Assembly: GCF_050038885.1 (NCBI RefSeq)
Contig: NZ_CP143624.1
Coordinates: 5,952,001-6,016,000, forward strand
DNA length: 64,000 bases
From: Myxococcus flavus
GTDB lineage: Bacteria; Myxococcota; Myxococcia; Myxococcales; Myxococcaceae
Direction of reading: 5' to 3'
Positions within the stretch are counted from its first letter, which is position 1. The number at the start of each line of letters is the position of its first letter. The notes below the pieces were generated by a model. The model was not told the DNA's origin and ran no database searches. It worked only from the letters and a program-made list of their open reading frames with translations. Shown here in pieces: positions 25,064-31,879 of this stretch. The position numbers and the translations under genes are program-made.

Positions 25064-25223
25064 CTTGGAGGCTCAGGCCGGCGTGTCCTCGCTCTCCGGT
25101 GCCTATGCGCGGCTGGAGGCGGGGGCGCGGTTTCGGTCCAACGTCGGGCTATTCGCCTTCGGTGGGGCCAACGCACGTGAGCGCATAGCCGGCGTCGGGG
25201 CGCGGTTCACGTTCGGCTGGTGA
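25064..25223 (+). pseudogene. Second copy of barrel-like gene, 5' end replaced
   Basis: The segment matches 22951-23109 and ends ARFTFGW. The first part of the gene has been replaced by the decayed small Cys gene in antisense. A chimeric frame from 25002 (MGVIVPHSLAAELLG...) exists but is probably accidental. Confidence 0.7.
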
Positions 25224-25316
25224 GGTAGCGCTGCCCGCTCCAGAGCGCCGGAGCGGGTAGTGGTGGGCGCTCGCGCAACTTGCGCAGAGGAACATCGGAT
25301 GAATATGGCGGGCGAG

Positions 25317-25925
25317 TTAGTCAGCGCTGTCGGGCTCAGGGTCAACAATGTCCATCACGGCCGGACGGACACGTTTCTTGCCAGAAGGAGACGGTTCGGC
25401 AATTTCTTCTCTTGGTGCGCGGACGCGTTGCGCAGGTGCAAATACAGGTTTGTTGCGTGGATTCTCAGTTAGGTAGTCATTGCAGAATTCAGATAGCGCT
25501 GATTCCAGCTCAAGCCGAAGTGTTAGCCTGAGCTGAGATTCTGACGTCGTCCCGATTCGATGTGTCTCCCAGGTTGTGGAATGTATGTGGACTTGTCCGT
25601 TCCACAGTCTGACAGTCTGGAGAACTCGCACGACGATTATATAGCTGGGCTGGCGTGATGCACCGCCGGCATTCACGCTGACGTGCAAGATTGCATCGGA
25701 CTTGTGGTCGCCAAGCTCAAGCACTCTGATTCCTGAACGCCTCAGTGCCAATTCGACTTGGTTCGGGACGTCGCCTGGGTTCAAGTTTGTATGGGGTTTA
25801 GTGTCCTCGATAATTAGTCGGACACCAGGAAGCCCCTTCAGTGACTCCCGACCGAATTCATCCGCGTGCGAAGTGCTTGAGCAAACAGCCAGAAACACAA
25901 CGACGGCGGCTAGTAACGAGCGCAT
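25317..25925 (-). CDS. Secreted protein of unknown function
   Basis: The 202-residue protein has a signal peptide (MRSLLAAVVVFLAVCSSTSHA, cleavage likely after SHA). The mature part has alternating strands (VRLIIEDTKPHTN, IRVLELGDHKSDAILHVSVNAG, SYIIVVRVLQTVRL) and a basic C-terminus. The pattern resembles small periplasmic proteins with a FlgT/curli-assembly-like domain, but I cannot name the family. It is AT-richer than phage core genes and is probably accessory cargo. Confidence 0.6.
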   Translation of the reverse strand: MRSLLAAVVVFLAVCSSTSHADEFGRESLKGLPGVRLIIEDTKPHTNLNPGDVPNQVELALRRSGIRVLELGDHKSDAILHVSVNAGGASRQPSYIIVVRVLQTVRLWNGQVHIHSTTWETHRIGTTSESQLRLTLRLELESALSEFCNDYLTENPRNKPVFAPAQRVRAPREEIAEPSPSGKKRVRPAVMDIVDPEPDSAD

Positions 25926-26160
25926 GGCAGTTAGCCTCCCGCACTGCCAGTAATCCCGTCAACAAGCCGGCCTACTCCCCTGGGGTGAGTGCACCCCATG
26001 TTCCCCGCCTTCCGGCGCTCCGGGGTGGAGCGAGATACGTGATGAGTGGGGAGGGCATATGACCTGCCGGATCATCGTGCCAACGAGGCGCTCCATGGCT
26101 ATGCGGGGTATGTCGGCATCCGCCGTGCAAGATAGGGCTTGCCGCGTCGAGAAAGGACCC

Positions 26161-26871
26161 GTGAAGCCCTATTACACGAACGCCCTCACCACCCTGTACC
26201 TAGCCGACTGCCGCGACCAACTCCTGAACCTGCCGTCCGCGTCCGTTGACCTCCTGCTCACCGACCCGCCCTACGGCATGGCCTACGAGGGCAAGGGGAA
26301 GAGCGCCGCCGCCATCCGCGCCGATGGCTCCCGCCAGGGGATGCGGATACTGCGCCAGGCTCTGTCCGCGGCGAGTGCGGCGCTGGCTCCTGACGCCCAC
26401 GCCTACGTGTTCTGCCACTGGGAGAGCTGGCCGGACTTCTACGACGCAGTGAGCGCCTATTTGCGCATTAAGGGCGCCCTGGTGTGGTGGAAGAACCGAG
26501 GAGGAATGGGCGACTGCGCGGCCTCCTACGCCCCGGACTACGAGGTGGTGCTCCACGCGGCCGGGCCGAAGCGCCGGCCGCTGCTCGGCAAGCGCATGGG
26601 GGCCGTCCTGGCGGGATTCGCGCCCGTGCCACCTCGGGAGAGGACGCATCCGACTGAGAAGCCCGTCGCGCTCCAGCGCCTGTTGATTGAGCGCTCGTGC
26701 CCGGAGGGCGGCTTGGTGTTGGACCCGTTCGCCGGCAGCGGCGCCACGCTCGTCGCCGCGCAGCAACTCGGGCGGCGCGCGGTGGGCGTTGAGCTCGAGG
26801 AGCGCTACTGCGAGGCAGCAGCGCGCCGACTGGAGCAGGCGCAGCGCGACGGGTGGGGCGAGGCGGCGTGA
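26161..26871 (+). CDS. DNA (adenine- or cytosine-N4) methyltransferase
   Basis: The 236-residue enzyme has the catalytic motif TDPPYGM at residues 34-40 and the AdoMet-binding motif VLDPFAGSGAT near the C-terminus. This is the beta-type order (catalytic motif first). THPTEKPVALQRLLIERSCP is also typical of N6-adenine/N4-cytosine enzymes. No restriction partner is adjacent, so it is likely an orphan phage methylase protecting DNA or regulating genes. I use GTG 26161 after AAAGGA; the frame is open from 26059. Confidence 0.85.
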   Translation: MKPYYTNALTTLYLADCRDQLLNLPSASVDLLLTDPPYGMAYEGKGKSAAAIRADGSRQGMRILRQALSAASAALAPDAHAYVFCHWESWPDFYDAVSAYLRIKGALVWWKNRGGMGDCAASYAPDYEVVLHAAGPKRRPLLGKRMGAVLAGFAPVPPRERTHPTEKPVALQRLLIERSCPEGGLVLDPFAGSGATLVAAQQLGRRAVGVELEERYCEAAARRLEQAQRDGWGEAA

Positions 26872-26876
26872 CGCAT

Positions 26877-26910
26877 CCGGCGGGGCAGCTGCGCTCGGCT
26901 GCCCCGCCGG
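26877..26910. terminator. Perfect GC hairpin between converging genes
   Basis: CCGGCGGGGCAGC pairs perfectly with GCTGCCCCGCCGG around an 8-base loop, right after the methyltransferase stop and before the end of the convergent lipoprotein gene. There is no T-run, but position and a 13-bp stem support a bidirectional terminator. Confidence 0.75.
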
Positions 26911-26947
26911 GCCATGTCGGCATCCCCGGTGGCGACTCCTTGTGCGA

Positions 26948-27367
26948 CTACTCCTGCACCGCGAGGATGCGCCAGCCCTTCACGTCAACCGCATAGGTGG
27001 CGCCCACGTCCAGGATGGGGGCCGTGGCGATGTCGCATGCATCCGGGTTCGGGAGGATGCTGACGAGCACGACGCCCGGCGAGGCGGGTGCCGCGGCGAC
27101 CACGTAGGACTCGCGGCGGTTGAGGCACTCGTATAGCGGGGTGGCATCGCTGGGCAGCTTCCGGTCCCATGGAAGGTAGTCCTCCATGGCGAGCTGGATG
27201 GCGCGCAGGGTGGTGCCGTTGATGACCAGCCGTCCCTCCGTCGGAAACGCGAGCGGGAATTCGACGGCGGCCGCCTCTTCCGGAGGGGCGTGGACCGGGC
27301 GCGGCGGCTTTTGGAATAGGGCGCATGCCGGGAGGATGCAGAGAAGGGGCAGCAGAACGCGCTTCAT
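26948..27367 (-). CDS. Lipoprotein downstream of the JAMM gene
   Basis: The 139-residue protein starts MKRVLLPLLCILPACALF with lipobox LPAC. ATG 27367 is preceded by GGAGGCCCC; the longer frame to 27409 would bury the lipobox. The mature part carries FPTEGRLVINGTTLRAIQLA and a Cys pair. It lies 51 bases downstream of the JAMM-motif gene on the same strand, so the two may act together in the envelope. Confidence 0.7.
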   Translation of the reverse strand: MKRVLLPLLCILPACALFQKPPRPVHAPPEEAAAVEFPLAFPTEGRLVINGTTLRAIQLAMEDYLPWDRKLPSDATPLYECLNRRESYVVAAAPASPGVVLVSILPNPDACDIATAPILDVGATYAVDVKGWRILAVQE

Positions 27368-27418
27368 GGGGCCTCCGTGCGGGCCGCGAATCCGAATGTA
27401 CATCGACACGCTCAGCCC

Positions 27419-28048
27419 TCAATCATCCACCGCAGTGACGAACCCGAGGGCCTTGTCCTCGTGCTTGATGATGCCCACCAACTTCCAGCGCTTGCGTTGT
27501 CGGAGGTAGACCTCTCCGGGTTGCTCGCTGCCGAGATTCGGCACCAGCTTGGTGATGGTGCAGGCGCGGTCGAACTGGATGCGGATGCTCCAAATCTGCA
27601 TCGCCGCGAAGCGGTCCGTGGGCGACATGGACGACGGGGACCACGGATGGCTGTGGAAGTCCCCGAGCACTACCGCCCGCCCTCTGGAGTCGGCGACATA
27701 CCGGGGCGGGATGCATGTCTTCTTCTTCGATGGGCCCACGGGGACGGGCTCGCTCAGGGGGGAGGGCATGCTGGCGTAGTAGACGCCGTCTCCCAGCGAG
27801 TAGATGGCGCCGCAGTACTCCTGCCCATAGTCGCGGTCCATCGCGCGCGGCAGCTTCATGACGGCAGGGCAGAGTTGGTCGATGACCTCGTCCACGTCGG
27901 ATGACGGGGTGACGGCTTCCCAGGGGCCCCTCACGTGGACGTGCGGACCTGAGCGCCAATAGTCCCGTGCGCCGCTCGGTTCAGGCGCCCCGGCACAGCT
28001 AATGGCCACGCTGAACGCCGCGACGCGTCCCAGCCGAACTGCTGACAT
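27419..28048 (-). CDS. JAMM-motif (JAB/MPN, DUF4329-like) exported protein
   Basis: The protein has 209 residues. The N-terminus (VAAFSVAISCAGA) looks like a lipoprotein signal. The core has EYCGAIYSLGDGVYYAS and then LGDFHSHPWSPSSMSPTD, an exact HxH-x7-S-x2-D zinc-protease motif, with a candidate Glu in EYCG. JAMM proteins cleave isopeptide or peptide bonds; an exported version may act on envelope or competitor proteins. GGAGGAG precedes the ATG, and a palindrome lies about 50 bases upstream. Confidence 0.75.
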   Translation of the reverse strand: MSAVRLGRVAAFSVAISCAGAPEPSGARDYWRSGPHVHVRGPWEAVTPSSDVDEVIDQLCPAVMKLPRAMDRDYGQEYCGAIYSLGDGVYYASMPSPLSEPVPVGPSKKKTCIPPRYVADSRGRAVVLGDFHSHPWSPSSMSPTDRFAAMQIWSIRIQFDRACTITKLVPNLGSEQPGEVYLRQRKRWKLVGIIKHEDKALGFVTAVDD

Positions 28049-28094
28049 GGACTCCTCCTGCCCAAAATCAGGAATTAGAGTGCATATAGGACAT

Positions 28095-28110
28095 GTCGTT
28101 AAGTAACGAC
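28095..28110. promoter_or_regulatory. Palindrome upstream of JAMM gene, candidate operator
   Basis: GTCGTTA and TAACGAC are perfect inverted arms around AG, in an AT-rich stretch 47-62 bases before the JAMM start, beside CCTATATGC. Position and symmetry fit a repressor-controlled promoter. Confidence 0.45.
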
Positions 28111-28186
28111 TATCTGGTTTTGATGGTCTAGGGCGATTTACGCCTGGAAGGCAACAGGTCGAACCGGCAGAGCCCGGGCAACCGTG

Positions 28187-28224
28187 CCCTCGCGGGAAGG
28201 ATGGAGGCGGCCCTCCCGCGAGGG
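28187..28224. terminator. Hairpin downstream of 28337 gene (distal)
   Basis: CCCTCGCGGGA pairs perfectly with TCCCGCGAGGG across 16 bases. It lies between the leftward 28337 gene and the JAMM promoter. Confidence 0.6.
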
Positions 28225-28256
28225 CTGGCGCCGGACGTCAGCGCCGTGAGAACAGC

Positions 28257-28282
28257 CCCGCCGGAGCACCATGCCCGGCGGG
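28257..28282. terminator. Hairpin downstream of 28337 gene (proximal)
   Basis: CCCGCCGG pairs with CCGGCGGG around a 10-base loop, 55-80 bases past the end of the small Cys gene. With the neighbouring hairpin it probably insulates the JAMM operon. Confidence 0.55.
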
Positions 28283-28302
28283 TGTGGCGGCGGCAGGCGA
28301 GA

Positions 28303-28540
28303 AGCCGCGCCTGGTGCCTGCCTCCACCACGACACCTCAGTCGTCGTGCGTGCCCAGGCCGCAGATGACCCGGTTGCCGTGCCGCAGCGCAGGCCCGCCG
28401 CACCAGCACTTCCCGTCAGGGGCATAGGTGGGCTGGGCCGGGGCGGGGGCTTCGGGCTCTCCGCGCAACCGGCGCAGGGCGCGGGCGTAGTCGTCCCTTA
28501 CGCGCTTTCTGCGGAGCTGCTCAGCAGTCTGGGCGGGCGG
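28303..28540. repeat. Intact parent of the 24832-25060 duplication
   Basis: This 238-base stretch, most of the small Cys gene and its 3' flank, is copied in diverged form at 24832-25060. Confidence 0.8.
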
Positions 28541-28555
28541 AATGTCTCGACGCAT
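28337..28555 (-). CDS. Small Cys protein of prophage
   Basis: The 72-residue protein begins MRRDIPPAQTAEQLRRKRVR. Its C-terminal half is KCWCGGPALRHGNRVICGLG, a compact three-Cys motif that could be half of a metal site. The ATG directly follows a CCCCTTCT element, which fixes the start. A decayed duplicate lies at 24832-25060. No family is recognised. Confidence 0.65.
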   Translation of the reverse strand: MRRDIPPAQTAEQLRRKRVRDDYARALRRLRGEPEAPAPAQPTYAPDGKCWCGGPALRHGNRVICGLGTHDD

Positions 28556-28572
28556 GCCCCGGTAGAAGGGGC
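28556..28572 (-). promoter_or_regulatory. CCCCTTCT hairpin element before 28555 start
   Basis: GCCCCTTCTACCGGGGC abuts the ATG; 5-bp GCCCC/GGGGC stem with one extra loop base relative to the late-operon copies, so the stem is kept. Confidence 0.7.
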
Positions 28573-28579
28573 GCGCACG

Positions 28580-28924
28580 TCAAGAGGGAGGCACCAGAAA
28601 GCCCTGCACCACGTGCTCGCGCAGCTCGTCTTGGTGGGCGAGGGCGTCCCTGGCATTGGGCAGCCATGCGCCGCACGTGGCGCACCAGGAGATGCGGCAC
28701 CCGCCAGCCAGCACCAGGGCGGCCACCTCGGGGTGGAGGACGAGCATGTCCAGCGCGCCGCTCCGGTGAGCGCGGGGGATGCCGGCGCGGGCGAGCTGTG
28801 CGACGAGGGCCTCCACGCGGGCCCATGCCGCGCGTGAGACGTGCAGTCCCTCAACGCGGACGGTGCTGCCGGCGGCGGCCTTGCGGCGCTCCGGGGGCGT
28901 CTTCGTCTTGTCGTGGGTGGGCAC
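28580..28924 (-). CDS. Phage protein of unknown function with CATC motif
   Basis: The 114-residue protein is encoded from a GTG at 28924. It has a helical region (RVEALVAQLARAGIPRAH) and SWCATCGAWLPNARDALAHQ, which resembles a single C2H2-like metal site (C-x2-C ... H). It ends 25 bases before the small Cys gene, so the two are co-transcribed. Confidence 0.6.
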   Translation of the reverse strand: MPTHDKTKTPPERRKAAAGSTVRVEGLHVSRAAWARVEALVAQLARAGIPRAHRSGALDMLVLHPEVAALVLAGGCRISWCATCGAWLPNARDALAHQDELREHVVQGFLVPPS

Positions 28925-29019
28925 GGGGCGTTTCTACCTGCCGCGCGCTGGGTGGCAAGCCACACGGCGTCCAGGTGAGGCCGCGAAGGGCGCCCCGTTG
29001 CGAGCGCATGCGCTATGGG

Positions 29020-29041
29020 CCGCCCCTTCTGAAAGACGACG
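29020..29041 (+). promoter_or_regulatory. CCCCTTCT element in divergent early region
   Basis: CGCCCCTTCTGAAAGACGAC carries the core but is not followed by a start codon. A GC hairpin (GGGCCCGGCCG ... CGGCCGAGCCC) follows at about 29041-29073. The next plus-strand gene starts at 29159. Confidence 0.4.
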
Positions 29042-29158
29042 GGCCCGGCCGGTGAGGACGGCCGAGCCCGCGAGTGCCAGGGACACCGGGAAAGCGCCGC
29101 TGGGGGCCACCAGTATACCGCCCCTTGCGCGCGCGCGTTCGGGGTTGGAGTCCGACCG

Positions 29159-29701
29159 ATGCACTCCACACCTCAGTCCCCCAGCACGACACCCCCGCCC
29201 GCGGAAGTACGCCTCTCGCTGCCCTGGCCGCCCTCGGGCAACCGCTACTGGCGCAGCGACAGAGGCGCCACGCCGCACGTCAGCGACGAGGGCAAGGCGT
29301 ACAAGGCGCGTGTGAAGGCCTCTCACGCGGGCCAGCACGCCCTCAAGGGCCCCGTGGTGCTGTCGGCCACGCTGTACCCGCCGACGCTCCAGAAGTCGGA
29401 CTTGGGGAACCGGTTGAAGGTGCTGGAGGACGCGCTCGAGCTGGTGGCCTACCTCAATGACAACCAGGTGCGGCGCTACCGGGACGTGGCCTTCGCGGAC
29501 GGAGCCCACGGCAAGGCGGCCCGGGTTGAGCTCGTGCTGCAGGGCCAGGCGTGGGCGACTCCCGCGGAGGTGGAGGCCGAGCGGGTGCGGCGTGCCGAGC
29601 AGGCCCGGAAGCGGCGGGCGACGCTGGCCCGAAACCGAGCCGCGAAGAAGCTGGGGCGCCTCCAGGTGACGCCTGCCGTCCGTCGCGGGAGGGCGTCATG
29701 A
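29159..29701 (+). CDS. RusA-type Holliday junction resolvase
   Basis: The 180-residue protein has SLPWPPSGNRYWRS near the N-terminus and KSDLGNRLKVLEDAL ... VAYLNDNQVRRYRD, the Asp-rich catalytic pattern of RusA endonucleases. It adds a basic C-terminal tail. It would resolve branched DNA during phage recombination or before packaging. It overlaps the sigma factor gene by four bases (ATGA). Confidence 0.85.
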   Translation: MHSTPQSPSTTPPPAEVRLSLPWPPSGNRYWRSDRGATPHVSDEGKAYKARVKASHAGQHALKGPVVLSATLYPPTLQKSDLGNRLKVLEDALELVAYLNDNQVRRYRDVAFADGAHGKAARVELVLQGQAWATPAEVEAERVRRAEQARKRRATLARNRAAKKLGRLQVTPAVRRGRAS

Positions 29702-30675
29702 CGAGCCGGACGTCCGCGGTGGAGATGGAGGCGCTGCTGCACCGCCTGCTGGAGGCGCCCGCGGGAGGCAGCGAGGCCCGGCGCGTGGAGTCCCGCCTCG
29801 CCGAGCTGGTGCGGCCTCACCTGGTGCGCGTGGCCCGCCACGTGGCGCGGGCGTGGCGGGTGCCCGTGGAGGACCTGGTGCAGGAGGGGCTGCTCGCGGT
29901 GCTGTCGCGCCAGCGCGCGCACCCCTTCCGGCCCGGGGCCGCGGGGGCAGGGCGCAGCGCCTACCCTGCCTGGGCGATGCAGCTTGCCCGTCAGGCAATG
30001 CAGGCGGCGGCCCTCACCTGGTCCAGCCCTGTCCACCTGACGGACCACGCGCGCAAGGCGGTGCGGCGGGCGAAGCGCACGGCGGCGGCCGAAGGCGTGG
30101 AGGTGTCGTCCGTGCTGCGCCGCCAGGGCCTGGACGCGGAGACGGCACGGGCCCTGGGCGAGGGCACCGTGGCCAAGCCCCTGTCGCTGGAGGAGGTGCT
30201 GTCCTCGCGCGACGCCGGCGCCGAGTGCCGGGACGCCTCCAGCGACAGAGGGCACCGAGGGCTGGCTGCGCGCACGGAGGTGTTGCTGTCACTGGTGGAC
30301 AGCACTGCCGAGCGCCTGGCGCTGGTGGCACAGCGCGAGCGCGTGTTGTGGGCGCTGTACCGGCTGCCCCGCCTGCAGCGTCAGGTGGTGCAGGCCTCCA
30401 TGGGCCTGGGTAGGCCCGGGGGGCAGGAGGCCACGGAGAGGACGCTGGCCGTGGAGCTGCGCATGACACAGGCCCAGGTGCGGAGCCTTCGAGAGGCGGG
30501 GCTGGCGAAGCTGCGCGCGGAACTCGGCGTCGAGTGCCCCGGGCCGGAGGTGGCTGCGCCCGCTATGCGTGGCGAACTGCGCCGCCGGCGCGCGGCCTCG
30601 GCTCGGCACGCACGGCAGGCCCCGCGTCAGAGCGCCGGGCAGATGCCACTGCTGGCCCTGGCGGGGAGGGCGTAG
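29698..30675 (+). CDS. Phage-encoded sigma-70-like factor
   Basis: The protein has 325 residues. Region 2 is recognisable at about 35-105 (LVRVARHVARAWRVPVEDLV followed by QEGLL and an aromatic/basic stretch). A region-4-like HTH is at about 225-280 (RTLAVELRMTQAQVRSLREA). The linker is Ala/Arg-rich and the C-terminus basic. Such a factor could redirect host RNA polymerase to phage late promoters. The gene is in the early region on the plus strand, coupled to rusA. Confidence 0.78.
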   Translation: MTSRTSAVEMEALLHRLLEAPAGGSEARRVESRLAELVRPHLVRVARHVARAWRVPVEDLVQEGLLAVLSRQRAHPFRPGAAGAGRSAYPAWAMQLARQAMQAAALTWSSPVHLTDHARKAVRRAKRTAAAEGVEVSSVLRRQGLDAETARALGEGTVAKPLSLEEVLSSRDAGAECRDASSDRGHRGLAARTEVLLSLVDSTAERLALVAQRERVLWALYRLPRLQRQVVQASMGLGRPGGQEATERTLAVELRMTQAQVRSLREAGLAKLRAELGVECPGPEVAAPAMRGELRRRRAASARHARQAPRQSAGQMPLLALAGRA

Positions 30676-30677
30676 CT

Positions 30678-30965
30678 GTGCCCGTCATCACCGCGAAGAA
30701 GCCAGGCACATGCACGGCGGAAGGGTGCGGCGGACGCATCCTCCGCGGGGAGCTGTGCTGGTACGAGGCGGCGGTGGGGATGCGCCACCTCGAGGCGGCA
30801 TGCCGCCAGGCGGAAAGTGGGCGCCGGCCGAACCTCCGGGCCGGGAGGTGCCGGTGTGGCGCTCACGTGCCCCCGCGCGAGGGCAGTCTCACCCTGCGCG
30901 GGGAGAAGTCCTTCCGGGGGCGGCGCCGGAAGGTGTGGGCAGTGAGCTGCGCGCGGTGCATGTGA
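30678..30965 (+). CDS. Small zinc-ribbon-like protein
   Basis: The 95-residue protein from GTG 30678, two bases after the sigma stop, carries two Cys clusters: CTAEGC and CRCG with SCARC at the end. The LWYEA-like and basic segments recall small phage proteins related to PARP-zinc-finger-like domains (GxxI..GELCWYE). Co-transcription with the sigma factor suggests a helper or regulator, but this is not proven. Confidence 0.6.
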   Translation: MPVITAKKPGTCTAEGCGGRILRGELCWYEAAVGMRHLEAACRQAESGRRPNLRAGRCRCGAHVPPREGSLTLRGEKSFRGRRRKVWAVSCARCM

Positions 30966-30966
30966 C

Positions 30967-31152
30967 TCACCCGCGCGTCCGACGGGCCGCCCTGCGCCGC
31001 TGGGCGTAGAAGGCGAGGAAGGCCGGCCACCAGCCGGCCCACGTCAGCACCACGCGCAGGGCCACCACGGACAGCCACGTGCAGGCGGCGAGGATGCAGA
31101 GGGTCCCCGTCATCACCACCGCCCAGGCTACGACGTGCAGGAGCTGGCTCAC
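30967..31152 (-). CDS. Small membrane protein
   Basis: The 61-residue protein has two hydrophobic segments (VVAWAVVMTGTLCILAACTW and VVALRVVLTWAGWWPAFLAF) and a basic tail RRRAARRTRG. Its GTG overlaps the preceding stop (GTGA). It ends one base from the convergent zinc-ribbon gene. Function is unknown. Confidence 0.55.
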   Translation of the reverse strand: MSQLLHVVAWAVVMTGTLCILAACTWLSVVALRVVLTWAGWWPAFLAFYAQRRRAARRTRG

Positions 31153-31355
31153 GCGCGCTGTTCCTCGTCGTCACGCCACAACGTGCGCACCGCCGCGGAG
31201 TCCCGGCAGGCGGGGCGCACGCGGCCGTTGGGGGCGGGCCAGTAGAGGCGCGGGTACTCCTCGCCCGGGTGGAGGCCGCTGCGGCACTCCAGCTTGCCGG
31301 CGTCACCCGGCACCAGCTCCACGCCGCACCCGGGGCAGCGACGGGGCGCCTTCAC
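31149..31355 (-). CDS. Small zinc-ribbon-like protein
   Basis: The 68-residue protein begins MKAPRRCPGCGVELVPGDAG. It has CPGC, LECRSG and PACRDS Cys positions that could form one zinc ribbon. It is coupled by GTGA overlaps with genes on both sides. Confidence 0.6.
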   Translation of the reverse strand: MKAPRRCPGCGVELVPGDAGKLECRSGLHPGEEYPRLYWPAPNGRVRPACRDSAAVRTLWRDDEEQRA

Positions 31356-31810
31356 GCCGTGCCCTCCGCCGCTGGCTGCTGCCCGGGGCCCTCGAAGAGC
31401 AGGTGACGGGATGCAGCCGCGCAGCGCTCTTGGGACTCCGCGTAGCCCACGGCCTCGGTGGCGGCATCGCCCTCCATCAGCGAGCCGAGTCTCACCACCG
31501 TGCGCAGGTAGGCGGCGCCGAGGCGCAACTCACGTTCCGCCAGCACTAGCGCCTCGCGCAGGCTGGCTCGCTCCCGCCTCGCATCGTCGCGCTCGGCACG
31601 CAGCAGGTTGGCCATGCCCTCGGCGATTTCTGCCCGCTGGTCCGCCGCGTGCGTCACGGCGAACCAGGTGCGCATCGCCGTGCCGGGCAGCGCCTCCCAC
31701 GGCGGCAGGGCCTCGCTGCCGAGCGCCGCGCGGAAATGCTCATAGGACTGCTTGGCCTCTCCTTCCTTGACGGCGACGAACTGCACCAGCTTCTCGACAA
31801 GTTGCATCAT
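31352..31810 (-). CDS. Coiled-coil phage protein
   Basis: The 152-residue, mostly helical protein begins MMQLVEKLVQFVAVKEGEAK. A long charged helix (ERDDARRERASLREALVLAE) suggests a coiled coil. It belongs to the string of overlapping early genes. No family recognised. Confidence 0.6.
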   Translation of the reverse strand: MMQLVEKLVQFVAVKEGEAKQSYEHFRAALGSEALPPWEALPGTAMRTWFAVTHAADQRAEIAEGMANLLRAERDDARRERASLREALVLAERELRLGAAYLRTVVRLGSLMEGDAATEAVGYAESQERCAAASRHLLFEGPGQQPAAEGTA

Positions 31811-31879
31811 GGGGTGTCTCCATGCGCGCGTGGTGAGAAGGCCGAGGTGGCGCGCACGCCCCGGCCCGAACGGAAGGGG

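Noticed and set aside
27340..27356. Another CCCCTTCT match on the minus strand
   Set aside because: It lies inside the lipoprotein signal sequence coding region, not before a start codon; chance match.
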